From: Anaerolineae bacterium
GTDB taxonomy: Bacteria; Chloroflexota; Anaerolineae; Aggregatilineales; Phototrophicaceae
Direction of reading: 5' to 3'
Length of the DNA: 58,873 nt
Assembly: GCA_023382675.1 (NCBI GenBank)
Contig: JAHDWN010000038.1
Coordinates: forward strand, 1-58,873
Below, piece after piece: positions 26,704 through 35,818 of the stretch. Within the stretch, counting starts at the first letter, position 1. Every line of letters begins with the position of its first letter. The notes below the pieces were generated by a model that saw only the letters and a program-made list of their open reading frames with translations, did no database searches and was not told where the DNA came from. Position numbers and translations under genes: made by a program.

Positions 26704-27705
26704 ATGGCGCGCACGAACCGCAGTTCACTGATCGCGATCCTGGTCATCATCGGCGGGTTGATCGCGGTCGCCTTTGTCAACTCGAACAGCCTTGGCAACT
26801 TCGGCATCACGCTGCTATCCGGCCTGTTTCAAGGGATGCTGCTGTTCCTGGTCGCCTCTGGCCTGTCGATTGTCTTCGGCCTGATGGATGTCCTGAATTT
26901 CGCCCAGGGCGCATATTTCATGGTCGGCGCATACGTCGCTTACGATGCGCAGCACGCCGGTGGCCTGATCGATCTGACGCAGGCGATCCCCGACCCGAAC
27001 CTGCGCTTCCCGGTCGCCGTCATCCTCGCAGTCATCGTCGGCGCGCTGTTAGGCGTGATCCTGGAGCGCGGCTTGCTGCGCCCGCTGTATGCGCGCCCGG
27101 TATTCCAGCTTGTGCTGACGTTCGGCGTCGCGCTGGTGATGGCCGAAATCATCAAGTTCATCTGGACGACAACGCCGTATAGCTGGACGGAAGTCTTCGG
27201 CGTGCGTGAAAGCTTCTTTGAGCTGTTCGGCCAGCGCTTCAGCACCTACCGATTGTTTGTCGTTGGCATGGGCATCGTCCTCATCATCCTGATCGCGCTG
27301 CTGCTGCGCCGTTCGCGCATCGGCATCATCATCCGCGCTGGCGTCGAAGATCGCGAGATGGTGCAGTCGCTCGGCATCAACGTACAGACGGTGTTCACAC
27401 TGGTGTTCACGTTGGGCTGCGCGATTGCGGCGCTTGGCGGTGCAGTTGCCGCGCCCTTCCTGGGTGCATCGACAACCATTGGCGACATCTTCTTGCTCCA
27501 GGCAATCGCCGTGGTCGTGCTCGGCGGAATGGGCAGCTACGAAGGCACGGCCATCGGCAGCGTCATGGTCGGCCTTGCGGTCGCTGTTGCCCAGGATGCC
27601 GCGATTGGCACCAGCTTTGCCGCGCTGCCCAGCATCACGCCGATGCTGCTGCTGATCCTGGTTTTGTTGCTGCGCCCCAGCGGCCTGTTTGGCAACGCGA
27701 GGTAA
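26704..27705 (+). CDS. livH: Branched-chain-type ABC transporter permease (LivH-like)
   Basis: A 333-residue inner-membrane permease with about eight hydrophobic segments. The LivH-type loop is near ASGLSIVFGLMDVLNFAQGA, and the cytoplasmic coupling region includes RRSRIGIIIRAGVEDREMVQSLGI. AVVVLGGMGSYEGTAIGSV is the conserved late segment. An extra N-terminal helix (SLIAILVIIGGLIAVAFV) precedes the core. Tight spacing with livF and livM (2-3 bases) indicates one transcript. Confidence 0.92.
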   Translation: MARTNRSSLIAILVIIGGLIAVAFVNSNSLGNFGITLLSGLFQGMLLFLVASGLSIVFGLMDVLNFAQGAYFMVGAYVAYDAQHAGGLIDLTQAIPDPNLRFPVAVILAVIVGALLGVILERGLLRPLYARPVFQLVLTFGVALVMAEIIKFIWTTTPYSWTEVFGVRESFFELFGQRFSTYRLFVVGMGIVLIILIALLLRRSRIGIIIRAGVEDREMVQSLGINVQTVFTLVFTLGCAIAALGGAVAAPFLGASTTIGDIFLLQAIAVVVLGGMGSYEGTAIGSVMVGLAVAVAQDAAIGTSFAALPSITPMLLLILVLLLRPSGLFGNAR

Positions 27706-27708
27706 ACC

Positions 27709-28779
27709 ATGGCTGTTACTCCACGAAAGACCGGTTGGCTGCAAGGCAATGGCTGGCTGCTGGTGCTGCTGGCACTGTTGATCCTGTTCCCGTTCATCGT
27801 CGGCGCGCTGACCGACTCCAGCCCTTACGGCGTCGCGCGCGGCGACCGCATGATCATGCGCGGCGAATCGGTGCGCTGGCAGTCTGTGCTGATCGAGGTC
27901 TACATCCTGGCGATCCTGACGATGAGCTACAACCTGCTCTTCGGCTTCACCGGCGTGATCTCATTCGGCCATGCGCTCTTTTTCGGCACGGCGAGTTATC
28001 TCTTCGGCCTGGCGCTCGAATTCACGGAGATGGATACCGGCCTCGCCATCGTCGTCGGCGCGGTCGCCGCGATTGTCGTCTGCGGCTTGCTCGGCTTGCT
28101 CATCGGCCTGGTGACGCTGCGCCTGAAGGGGGTCTACTTCGCCATCTTCACGCTGGCGGTGGCGGAGATGTTCTTCATCTTCCTTGGACGCTGGCAATTG
28201 ACCCGCGCCGAGGATGGGTTCGCCATCACCGACCTGCCGGCGTGGCTCGACCCGACGCAGAGCCGCCTCAGTTTCTACTACCTGGCGCTCGTGCTGGCCG
28301 TATTGACGTTTCTGTTTATCCGCCGCCTGGTCAATTCGCCCACCGGCGCGGTCTTCCAGGCGATCCGCGAAAACGAAGACCGTGCCCAGTCGTTGGGCTA
28401 CAACACCCTCAACTACAAGCTGTTTTCGATTGTGATCGCGGGGATGCTGGCGGGGGTGGCCGGGCTGCTGCAAGTCATGCTCAACAAGAAGGTCGGCCCG
28501 GAGCTTTTGAGCGTCGGCTACACGGTCGATCCGCTGCTGATGACGATCATTGGCGGCGTCGGCACGCTGGGCGGCCCGATCATCGGGGCGGCGGGGCTGC
28601 ATCTGCTGGACGTTTTCTTCCGCGACCGCGAGCTGGTGCTCGGCAGCATGACGATTGACATCGCCAATATCTGGGCGCTGCTGCTCGGCGTGATCTTCAT
28701 CCTGGCCGTGATCGTCTTCCCCTACGGCGTGATCGGCACCTGGCGGCGCTGGCAGGCGCGCGCCCTGCGGAAACGCTAG
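27709..28779 (+). CDS. livM: Branched-chain-type ABC transporter permease (LivM-like)
   Basis: A 356-residue polytopic permease. Family segments are MSYNLLFGFTGVISFGHALFFG, LRLKGVYFAIFTLAVAEMF and the coupling loop VFQAIRENEDRAQSLGYN, then MTIIGGVGTLGGPIIGA. It is the last gene of the transporter. A 150-base gap then precedes clpB. The transporter is complete: one binding protein, two permeases and two ATPases. Confidence 0.92.
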   Translation: MAVTPRKTGWLQGNGWLLVLLALLILFPFIVGALTDSSPYGVARGDRMIMRGESVRWQSVLIEVYILAILTMSYNLLFGFTGVISFGHALFFGTASYLFGLALEFTEMDTGLAIVVGAVAAIVVCGLLGLLIGLVTLRLKGVYFAIFTLAVAEMFFIFLGRWQLTRAEDGFAITDLPAWLDPTQSRLSFYYLALVLAVLTFLFIRRLVNSPTGAVFQAIRENEDRAQSLGYNTLNYKLFSIVIAGMLAGVAGLLQVMLNKKVGPELLSVGYTVDPLLMTIIGGVGTLGGPIIGAAGLHLLDVFFRDRELVLGSMTIDIANIWALLLGVIFILAVIVFPYGVIGTWRRWQARALRKR

Positions 28780-28929
28780 GTCGACAGGGAACTATTTCAC
28801 TCTCTCTTTCGTCGCTCCAATGCTTCTCTGCTGCGCTTCTTACACGCGCGCGCTAGACTGTTAGCTGCAGATCGTTCACCAGCCGTCGGCAATCGCCCTC
28901 GGCTTTAATCCTTTATCAAAGGCACACCT

Positions 28930-31542
28930 ATGGCCTTCGATTTCGATAAATACACCAACAAAGCTCAGGAAGCGATCCTCAAGGCGCAGACTCTGGCTGC
29001 TGAGCGCGGACACACCGCCATCGAACCGCTGCACCTGCTGGTCGCGCTGATTCAGCAAAAAGACGGCGTCGTGCCGGAAACCATCGCCAAGATCGGCGCG
29101 CGCGTGCCGCAGGTGATCGCCGAATTCGAGCAGATGCTCAACGAGCGCCCGCGCAGCTACGGCAGCAATATGAAGCCGAATTTGGGGCGCGCCGGTGTCG
29201 AAGCGCTCAACCGCGCGGAAGCGGAAGCCGGCACCATGAAAGATGATTATGTCAGCACGGAGCATATCCTGCTCGGCCTGACGGATGATGCGAGCCTGCG
29301 TTCTACACTGGAGAAGCACGGCATCACCCGCGACGCTATCCTCCAGGCTCTGACCGCGATCCGCGGCGGCCAGCGCATCACGTCGCAAGACCCGGAAGGC
29401 ACCTTCAAGGCACTGGAAAAATACGGGCGCGATCTGACCTCGCTGGCGCGCAAAGGCAAGCTCGACCCGGTCATCGGGCGCGAGGATGAAATCCGCCGCG
29501 TGGTGCAGGTCATCAGCCGCCGCACCAAGAACAACCCGGTGCTGATCGGCGAAGCGGGCGTCGGCAAGACGGCCATCGTCGAAGGGCTGGCGCAGCGCAT
29601 CGTCAACGGCGACGTGCCGGAAGGTCTGCGCGACCGCCAGATCGTGGCGCTCGACATGGGGTCGATGCTGGCTGGCGCGAAGTTCCGCGGCGAATTCGAG
29701 GAACGTCTGAAGGCTGTCCTCAAGGAAGTCACTGACAGCGATGGCCGCATCATCATGTTCCTGGATGAGCTGCACACGATTGTCGGCGCGGGCGCTGCCG
29801 AGGGCGCAATCGACGCCAGCAACATGCTCAAGCCGATGCTGGCGCGCGGCGAACTCCGTGCGATTGGCGCGACGACGCTGGATGAATACCGCAAGTACAT
29901 CGAGAAAGATCCGGCGCTGGAGCGGCGCTTCCAGCCGGTCTTCGTCGGCGAGCCCAGCGTCGAAGATACGATCAGCATTCTGCGCGGCCTCAAGGAACGC
30001 TACGAGGTGCATCATGGCGTGCGCATCCAGGACAGCGCTGTCATCGCCGCCGCCACACTCAGCCACCGCTACATCACTGACCGGCAACTGCCGGACAAAG
30101 CCATCGACCTGATCGACGAAGCCGCCGCTCGCTTAAAGATGGAGATCGACAGCAAGCCGCAGGCGCTGGATCGCATCGAGCGGCAGATCATGCAGCTTGA
30201 GATCGAGCGTGAGGCGCTCAAGCGTGAGCGCGATGCCGCCTCTCTGGAGCGGCTGGATAACCTGGAGGGTGAACTCGCCAACCTGCGCGAAGACCTGAAC
30301 GCCATGTCTGCGCGCTACCAGGCAGAGAAGGCGCTGATCGATGGTATCCGCGATGCGAAAGCCCAGATCGACGAGGCGCGCATCCAGTTGGAGCAAGCCG
30401 AGCGCCGCGCCAACCTGGAAGAAGCCGCGCGCCTGCGTTATGGCATCCTGCCCGAACTCGAAAAGCAGCTGGCCGACGCTGAAGCCCAGGTCAACCAGAA
30501 GCGCGCCGAGGGTGGCATGATGCTGCGCGAGGAAGTCGATGCGGACAGTATTGCCGAGGTCGTCAGCAAGTGGACGGGCATCCCGGTGTCACGCCTGCTC
30601 GAAGGCGAGGTCGAAAAGCTGCTCAAGATGGAAGCGCGCTTGCACGACCGTGTCATCGGCCAGGATGACGCCGTGCGCGCCGTCGCCTCCGCCGTCCGCC
30701 GCAGCCGTGCAGGCCTGCAAGACCCGCACCGACCAATCGGCGTGTTCCTGTTCCTCGGCCCGACCGGCGTTGGCAAGACCGAGTTGGCGCGCTCACTGGC
30801 CGAGTTCCTGTTTGACGATGAAGACGCCATGGTGCGCATCGACATGAGCGAGTTCAGCGAACGGCACACCGTCGCCCGCTTAATCGGCGCGCCGCCCGGC
30901 TACGTCGGCTATGAAGAAGGCGGCCAACTGACGGAGGCCGTCCGCCGCCGCCCGTATGCGGTCATCCTGCTGGACGAGATCGAGAAAGCACACCCGGACA
31001 TCTTCAACATCTTCTTGCAGGTGTTTGACGACGGCCGTTTGACCGACGGGCAGGGGCGCACCGTCGATTTCACCAACACGGTCATCATCATGACCAGCAA
31101 CGCGGGCAGCCTGCTCATCAAGAACATGGGGCCGGACGCTGACCGCAAGGTCTTGCGTGAGGCCGTCATGGATGAACTCGACGCCCACTTCCGGCCTGAG
31201 TTCTTGAACCGCCTGGACGACATCATTCTGTTCACGCAGCTCACGCAGGATGACCTGCTGAGGATCGTGGACATCCAGATCAAGCGCTTCAAGCAGATGC
31301 TGGCCGAGCGCCGTCTGACGCTCGAACTGACCGCCGATGCCCGCCTGTACCTGGCTGAGCATGGCTACGATCCGGTCTACGGTGCGCGTCCGCTCAAGCG
31401 CGTGCTCCAGCGCGAACTGCAAGACCCGCTCGCCCTGCACATCCTGGAAGGCCGGGTCACGGATGGCGACCACATCATCGCCGATGTCAACGCCGCCGGC
31501 GATGGACTGGCCTTTACGACCGTCGAAACGGAAAGTGCCTAG
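28930..31542 (+). CDS. clpB: Protein disaggregase ClpB
   Basis: An 870-residue AAA+ chaperone that works with DnaK to rescue aggregated proteins. The Clp N-domain (residues ~4-145) starts [22 protein letters not shown]1 has Walker [14 protein letters not shown] and Walker [15 protein letters not shown] long coiled-coil middle domain (~400-525) distinguishes it from ClpA and ClpC. NBD2 has [13 protein letters not shown] and [13 protein letters not shown]. There is no ClpP-binding tripeptide of the ClpA/X type. Upstream I find neither a CIRCE nor a HAIR element, so its heat control is not visible here. AAAGGC precedes the ATG. Confidence 0.95.
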   Translation: MAFDFDKYTNKAQEAILKAQTLAAERGHTAIEPLHLLVALIQQKDGVVPETIAKIGARVPQVIAEFEQMLNERPRSYGSNMKPNLGRAGVEALNRAEAEAGTMKDDYVSTEHILLGLTDDASLRSTLEKHGITRDAILQALTAIRGGQRITSQDPEGTFKALEKYGRDLTSLARKGKLDPVIGREDEIRRVVQVISRRTKNNPVLIGEAGVGKTAIVEGLAQRIVNGDVPEGLRDRQIVALDMGSMLAGAKFRGEFEERLKAVLKEVTDSDGRIIMFLDELHTIVGAGAAEGAIDASNMLKPMLARGELRAIGATTLDEYRKYIEKDPALERRFQPVFVGEPSVEDTISILRGLKERYEVHHGVRIQDSAVIAAATLSHRYITDRQLPDKAIDLIDEAAARLKMEIDSKPQALDRIERQIMQLEIEREALKRERDAASLERLDNLEGELANLREDLNAMSARYQAEKALIDGIRDAKAQIDEARIQLEQAERRANLEEAARLRYGILPELEKQLADAEAQVNQKRAEGGMMLREEVDADSIAEVVSKWTGIPVSRLLEGEVEKLLKMEARLHDRVIGQDDAVRAVASAVRRSRAGLQDPHRPIGVFLFLGPTGVGKTELARSLAEFLFDDEDAMVRIDMSEFSERHTVARLIGAPPGYVGYEEGGQLTEAVRRRPYAVILLDEIEKAHPDIFNIFLQVFDDGRLTDGQGRTVDFTNTVIIMTSNAGSLLIKNMGPDADRKVLREAVMDELDAHFRPEFLNRLDDIILFTQLTQDDLLRIVDIQIKRFKQMLAERRLTLELTADARLYLAEHGYDPVYGARPLKRVLQRELQDPLALHILEGRVTDGDHIIADVNAAGDGLAFTTVETESA

Positions 31543-31561
31543 CTGCTGAAAAGCCACAGAC

Positions 31562-31598
31562 AAAAGAGCGAAGTCCCACGTGGATTTCGCTCTTTTTT
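31562..31598 (+). terminator. Rho-independent terminator after clpB
   Basis: AAAAGAGCGAA-GTCC pairs with GGAT-TTCGCTCTTTT (one bulge), followed by a T-run, 20 bases after the clpB stop. Confidence 0.88.
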
Positions 31599-31716
31599 GT
31601 TGCCCATCTTTCGACAAACCGCTTGAGCTATGTGGGCAACAGAATGCGATTGATCTACAATCTGTGAATGGGTTGGCACAGTGCATTCCTCCCGTAAACC
31701 ATCTGCATTTTGAGCA

Positions 31717-31790
31717 CCTTGATCCGCTCCGCAATCACTGACGCTCAGTGAGATGAGGATCAAGGCATTGCGCGCTGGTCGAATGACCAG
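31717..31790 (+). promoter_or_regulatory. Two consecutive stem-loops upstream of the GH130 gene
   Basis: The first is nested: outer arms CCTTGATCC (31717-31725) and GGATCAAGG (31757-31765), inner arms TCACTGA and TCAGTGA (31735-31751, 3-base loop). The second is CTGGTC-GAAT-GACCAG (31775-31790). They lie in the 243-base stretch between the clpB terminator and the GH130 start. They could be a structured leader or an operator. No T-run follows. The rest of that stretch shows nothing recognisable. Confidence 0.45.
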
Positions 31791-31841
31791 AAGGTTCCGC
31801 TATCTCGCTTCAACGTATTCGCTTGTGAAAGGAATCTCGTG

Positions 31842-32846
31842 ATGTCCGATAGTTCGCCCGCGCATTTGACCGCCGTCTATGAACCTCTGCCGAACATCCC
31901 CTGGGAAGACCGCCCGGCGGGCAGCGATGCCGTCATCTGGCGTTACAGCGCCAACCCAGTCATTCCCCGGAACGCCACGCCGCGCTCCAACAGCATTTTC
32001 AACAGCGCCGCCGTGCCCTTCAATGGCAAGTTCGCCGGGGTTTTCCGCGTCGATGACACACGCAGGCTCATGAATCTGCACGTCGGTCACAGCGAGGACG
32101 GTCTCAACTGGCACATCGGCGCAGATCCGATTGAGTGGCAGTTCGACGATCCTGAACTGGCGACGATGGTACACCGCTATGACCCGCGCGTCTGCTGGCT
32201 GGAAGATCGCTACTACGTCACCTGGTGCAACGGCTATCATGGCCCGACGATTGGCATCGGTTACACCTATGATTTCGAGCAGTTCCGTTTCCTGGAGAAT
32301 GCGTATCTGCCCTATAACCGCAACGGCGTGCTCTTCCCGCGTAAGATCAACGGCAAGTACGCCATGCTCAGCCGCCCGAGCGACACCGGCCACACACCTT
32401 TTGGCGACATCTTCTACAGCGAAAGCCCGGACATGATCCATTGGGGCAAGCATCGCTTTGTCATGGGGCCGAAAAGCTGGCGCTGGGAGAGCACCAAGAT
32501 TGGGGCCGGCCCGACGCCCATCGAAACGTCCGAAGGCTGGCTGCTAATCTATCATGGCGTGCTTACGTCGTGCAACGGCTACGTCTACAGCATGGGGGCG
32601 GCCTTGCTCGATCGCGACCAACCGTGGAAAGTCATCTACCGCGCCGCGCCCTACTTGATGTCCCCGCAAACGCTCTACGAATGCGTCGGTGACGTGCCGA
32701 ACGTCGTCTTCCCGTGCGCCGCCTTGCTTGATGGCCCGACAGGCCGCCTCGCCATTTACTACGGCGCAGCCGACACCGTCACCGGCATCGCCTTCGCCTA
32801 TCTAGATGAATTGGTCGCCTTCGTCAAGGAAAATTCGGAAGTCTAG
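31842..32846 (+). CDS. Glycoside hydrolase family 130 (mannoside phosphorylase/mannosidase)
   Basis: A 334-residue five-bladed beta-propeller enzyme. The family motifs are [20 protein letters not shown], the catalytic-Asp region [18 protein letters not shown], and [21 protein letters not shown], where phosphorylases keep basic residues for phosphate. Known members phosphorolyse beta-1,4- or beta-1,2-mannosides, and some are hydrolases. No signal peptide is present, so it acts on imported oligosaccharides. ATG 31842 is eight bases after AAAGGA. It is next to a GH13 enzyme, but a terminator-like hairpin and a 587-base gap separate them. Confidence 0.9.
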   Translation: MSDSSPAHLTAVYEPLPNIPWEDRPAGSDAVIWRYSANPVIPRNATPRSNSIFNSAAVPFNGKFAGVFRVDDTRRLMNLHVGHSEDGLNWHIGADPIEWQFDDPELATMVHRYDPRVCWLEDRYYVTWCNGYHGPTIGIGYTYDFEQFRFLENAYLPYNRNGVLFPRKINGKYAMLSRPSDTGHTPFGDIFYSESPDMIHWGKHRFVMGPKSWRWESTKIGAGPTPIETSEGWLLIYHGVLTSCNGYVYSMGAALLDRDQPWKVIYRAAPYLMSPQTLYECVGDVPNVVFPCAALLDGPTGRLAIYYGAADTVTGIAFAYLDELVAFVKENSEV

Positions 32847-32856
32847 CGGCCTCTCT

Positions 32857-32886
32857 GCCCCGGTTGCTCGTGATGGTGACCGGGGC
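32857..32886 (+). terminator. GC-rich hairpin after the GH130 gene
   Basis: GCCCCGGT and ACCGGGGC make a perfect 8-bp stem ten bases after the GH130 stop. No T-run follows, so termination strength is doubtful. Confidence 0.45.
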
Positions 32887-32894
32887 AATCTCGT

Positions 32895-33032
32895 TCACGC
32901 GAACAACCTCTGTTGCGTGACATTCACGCCGTGCTCCGCCAGATATTTCACTGCCCCTTCTGTACCCATCACCTGAAACGCGATGTGTTGAACGCCTTCA
33001 CACGCCTGCCCAAACCTATTCCGCCGGTGAAA
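32895..33032 (-). pseudogene. Remnant of a VOC/glyoxalase-family gene
   Basis: Reading the minus strand of the 587-base gap gives 45 open codons after a TAG. The peptide runs FGQACEGVQHIAFQVMG, TEGAVKYLAEHGVNV and TQQRLFA-stop. G-V-Q-H-I-A-F followed by a helix and L-x-E-H-G-V is the C-terminal beta-alpha pattern of vicinal-oxygen-chelate proteins. Before the TAG the same frame continues with a plausible peptide (VEFGIGHLVDMSTTDHGKW), so the gene seems broken by a stop and truncated. It has no start or ribosome site. I interpret it as a decayed gene; the VOC match is by eye. Confidence 0.4.
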
Positions 33033-33035
33033 CTA

Positions 33036-33392
33036 GCGAACCGACCACTTGCCGTGATCAGTTGTGCTCATATCCACCAGATGACCTATTCCAAACTCCA
33101 CTCTGCGGCTCTTGGGCACTGCCAAACGCACATGTATATTTCTGCCAATTACCCACTCTATTAAACAATAGGGGATGGCGCAGCTTCATGAGCGCAATCA
33201 CACTTCCGAACCCCCGGCGCACCACAGACGAGTGCGACTCATGGGTTGCGCAATTACAATCCCCGACAGGCGAGGAACAGACGCAGGATCTGGCGGCGAG
33301 ACGCGCTGCTATGACAGCAGAGCGGCAGCCAGCCCCCAAGCATGATTATGATAACGACGTGCTTTACCCGACATTCCCCGCGCTTGCTCAGC
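33036..33392. other. Intergenic sequence, mostly featureless
   Basis: This stretch between the VOC remnant and the GH13 promoter has no confident gene. A plus-strand reading from ATG 33188 to 33397 would give 69 residues (starting MSAITLPNPRRTTDE) with GGGGATGG upstream. Its composition is unlike a folded protein and I recognise no family, so it is at best a hypothetical small gene. The minus strand of the first ~100 bases may hold more of the decayed VOC gene. Confidence 0.3.
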
Positions 33393-33398
33393 TATAAT
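33393..33398 (+). promoter_or_regulatory. -10 box for the GH13 gene
   Basis: A perfect TATAAT ends 36 bases before the GH13 ATG. The best -35 candidate, CCGACA at 33368-33373, is 19 bases upstream, so the promoter is likely but not optimal. Confidence 0.45.
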
Positions 33399-33433
33399 CG
33401 TCACTTCTCAACTGCATAGGACATGACCCCCGT

Positions 33434-35683
33434 ATGAATCGCAACTTGACTATCCATTACGACAATCTCGCCCAGTTCGACACACCCATCGCCCTCGTTC
33501 GCAGCGTGGAAGGTGAGCCAAAGCGCATCACGCCTGCGGGCGAGGATGCGTATGGCAGCATCTTTCATGTCGATGTGACAGACAATCCGATCTTGCTCAA
33601 ATTCACGGACGAGAACAATCCAGACAACGGCGAACCCGATTCGCTCTGGAGGCAGGTGACGTTCAGCCGCAAGAAATCGCTCGAAATCTGGTGTCGCGGT
33701 TGGCATCCGTTCGTACTAACCAGCGCCCCTCAAGCGGTCGAAGCGCAGGGCGCAGCCGAGGTGGCTGCCAACACCCATTTCACCTGGGGACAATACATCT
33801 CCGAGACAGGTGGTCGCTATGCACTGGGAGCGAATCCGCTGCGCGATGGCGGTGTGCTGTTCGGCTTCTTACATCCCCATGCGGCACGTGTTTACGTCAC
33901 CGGCACGTTCAATGACTGGCAGCATCCCGGCGCGCCGAACGCAGATGCCAACAAGTTTATCGAAATGAAGCTGCACCGGGGCTACTTCGACGTGCCGAAT
34001 GTCTGGTTGGCCGAGGTCGGCCATGCCAACGTCGGCGACGAGTACAAGTTCTACGTCGTTTACGACGCACAGGCGGGCAAAGGAAAGCTGGAGAACCAGC
34101 TCGTTACCGACCCATATGCGCGTGTCTTTGGCCCGGATTATGAGCAAAACAATGCGGTCGTTATCGATTCGACTCGCTTCCAGTGGGATGACGGCGACTA
34201 TCACACGCCTGCTATTCACGAGCTAATCATCTACGAACTGCACGTACATGGCTTCACGCATGGTCATGCTGACATCCCGCCCGAACACCAGGGTACCTAT
34301 CAGGGCGTGATCGACCGCATTCACAGCGGCTATTTCGAGAAATTGGGCGTTACCGCCCTCTATCTCATGCCGCTGGCCGAAGCGCCCACGCCACAGGGGC
34401 CGAACGCTCTTGGCTACAACACGGCGGTCTTCACCACCGTCGAACGCGACTTTGGCAGCCCGGATGATCTGCGGCGGCTGGTCAACGAGGCGCACAAGGC
34501 GGGTCTGGCAGTGATCGTCGATGAAGTCTTCAATCACACGGCGAACGAGTTCAACCCGCTCTGGAAACTGATCCTCGACCACCCGGATGAATGGGAGCGC
34601 GGCGAGGAAGGTGGCCTGTATTTCAGCGGCGCATCGCCCTGGGGCAACCGCACGGCGACCGAGCGTGTCGAGATGCAGAACATGCTCATCGACGCCTGCA
34701 AACTCATGCTGGTTGAATATCACGTCGATGGCTTCCGCTTCGACTACACGCACAGCTCGACCATGCACCATGGTTTTCTCAACCGGCTGGCGGATGAATT
34801 GCAGGCCCTCAAATCCGATGTGATCCTGATTGCCGAGAATATGCCCAACGAAGCTGATCTCAACCGTCAGGGCTATGACGGCTTCGGCCAATGGCACGAC
34901 CGCTTCCATGATGGTATCAAGGCGCTGCTGCGCGAGGGCAAATTCGAAGCGATGGATGATAGGCCGGAAGTGGTGGGCGAGATGTTCTACTTCTCCAAAG
35001 GCAGTTTCGCCGCGCATACCAACAACGTGGTCAATTACTGCGAAAGCCACGACGAACACAGCATTCCATTCGAGATTGGTACGACGGGCAATCCCAACCT
35101 GGCGACACCACCGGCCAAGGAGCGCAAGGCGCGCCTTGGGCTTGGCGCGTCGCTGCTGGCGTTGGGACAGCCAATGCTCTACATGGGCCAGGAATTCGGT
35201 GTCGAGCGTGAGCGCAATTATGTCTACTACGACCGACCGGAAAAGCCGGAGGAACACGGCTTCTTCCAGTGGGCGACGGGGATGATCCATCTGCGCCGTC
35301 GTTATCCGGGGCTGAAGCTACACGGCTACGATCCGATTGCCGATCAGCAGTTCGAATGGATTCTCGGCCCATGGCTGGATGATCGTCACGGGGCAGGCAA
35401 ACAGATCATCGGCTGGCGTTCGATGCCGACCGAAGATGAATTTGACCGCCTGATCGTGGTCTTCAACTTCGAGAATTATCCGGTCGAGATCGATCTTGAA
35501 TTGGGCTATCCGGGAATCTGGGTGAGGCTAGCGACCATCGATCTCGTGACAGACATACCACCACAAGGGCCTGCGTCCGTGGATGATGACGATGCCCTTC
35601 ACGTCAGCGACGAACCCCGCCTGCCCGGATTTGTCCTGCCAGACTCCAGCCTGTTTGTCTACAAGTGGCAAGCGCCCGCTTGA
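33434..35683 (+). CDS. GH13 alpha-glucan enzyme with CBM48 (branching-enzyme/amylase type)
   Basis: A 749-residue enzyme. An N-terminal segment (1-90) resembles a starch-binding-type beta-sandwich (LTIHYDN, later VTFSRKKSLEIWCRGWHPF). A CBM48 domain follows (~130-250; VYVTGTFNDWQHPG). The GH13 barrel has LAVIVDEVFNHT (region I), VDGFRFDYTH (region II, nucleophile Asp), ILIAENMPNE (region III, acid Glu) and YCESHDEHS (region IV, H-D). GQPMLYMGQEFG resembles glycogen branching enzymes and trehalohydrolases. There is no signal peptide. Branching enzyme is most likely, with an alpha-amylase-like hydrolase as the alternative. Confidence 0.85.
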   Translation: MNRNLTIHYDNLAQFDTPIALVRSVEGEPKRITPAGEDAYGSIFHVDVTDNPILLKFTDENNPDNGEPDSLWRQVTFSRKKSLEIWCRGWHPFVLTSAPQAVEAQGAAEVAANTHFTWGQYISETGGRYALGANPLRDGGVLFGFLHPHAARVYVTGTFNDWQHPGAPNADANKFIEMKLHRGYFDVPNVWLAEVGHANVGDEYKFYVVYDAQAGKGKLENQLVTDPYARVFGPDYEQNNAVVIDSTRFQWDDGDYHTPAIHELIIYELHVHGFTHGHADIPPEHQGTYQGVIDRIHSGYFEKLGVTALYLMPLAEAPTPQGPNALGYNTAVFTTVERDFGSPDDLRRLVNEAHKAGLAVIVDEVFNHTANEFNPLWKLILDHPDEWERGEEGGLYFSGASPWGNRTATERVEMQNMLIDACKLMLVEYHVDGFRFDYTHSSTMHHGFLNRLADELQALKSDVILIAENMPNEADLNRQGYDGFGQWHDRFHDGIKALLREGKFEAMDDRPEVVGEMFYFSKGSFAAHTNNVVNYCESHDEHSIPFEIGTTGNPNLATPPAKERKARLGLGASLLALGQPMLYMGQEFGVERERNYVYYDRPEKPEEHGFFQWATGMIHLRRRYPGLKLHGYDPIADQQFEWILGPWLDDRHGAGKQIIGWRSMPTEDEFDRLIVVFNFENYPVEIDLELGYPGIWVRLATIDLVTDIPPQGPASVDDDDALHVSDEPRLPGFVLPDSSLFVYKWQAPA

Positions 35684-35692
35684 GCCAGCTGT

Positions 35693-35724
35693 GGCCGCGC
35701 CACTCCGTCATGAGCAGCGCGGCC
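35693..35724 (+). terminator. Terminator-like hairpin after the GH13 gene
   Basis: GGCCGCGC and GCGCGGCC pair perfectly around a 16-base loop nine bases after the GH13 stop. The tail is TCTCACTCG, without a T-run. Its loop contains the left arm of the longer inverted repeat described at 35701-35813. Confidence 0.45.
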
Positions 35725-35813
35725 TCTCACTCGTCTTCAGAATTCACATCAATGGTATCTGTCACCGGCGCGACTCTGGGTTACACTCTGGCATGTGCCG
35801 ACATGACGGAGTG
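35701..35813 (+). promoter_or_regulatory. 12-base inverted repeat that can mask a ribosome-binding site
   Basis: CACTCCGTCATG (35701-35712) is the exact reverse complement of CATGACGGAGTG (35802-35813), which contains the GGAG Shine-Dalgarno of the downstream dehydrogenase (ATG at 35819). In an mRNA spanning both, the arms could pair and hide the ribosome site. The left arm also sits in the loop of the 35693-35724 hairpin, so the two structures compete. This is inferred from complementarity only. Confidence 0.45.
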
Positions 35814-35818
35814 AAACC

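Noticed and set aside
27735-28658. A 307-codon plus-strand frame overlapping livM
   Set aside because: It is out of frame with a permease gene carrying clear LivM signatures. It is Arg/Gly/Pro-rich, as frame-shifted GC-rich sequence is.
28780-28929. Heat-shock operator (CIRCE or HAIR) upstream of clpB
   Set aside because: I looked for TTAGCACTC-N9-GAGTGCTAA and CTTGAGT-N7-ACTCAAG and found neither.
28876-30087. A 403-codon minus-strand frame opposite clpB
   Set aside because: It is antisense to unmistakable ClpB motifs. Long shadow frames are common opposite GC-rich genes, and its composition is His/Arg/Asp-rich without any family motif.
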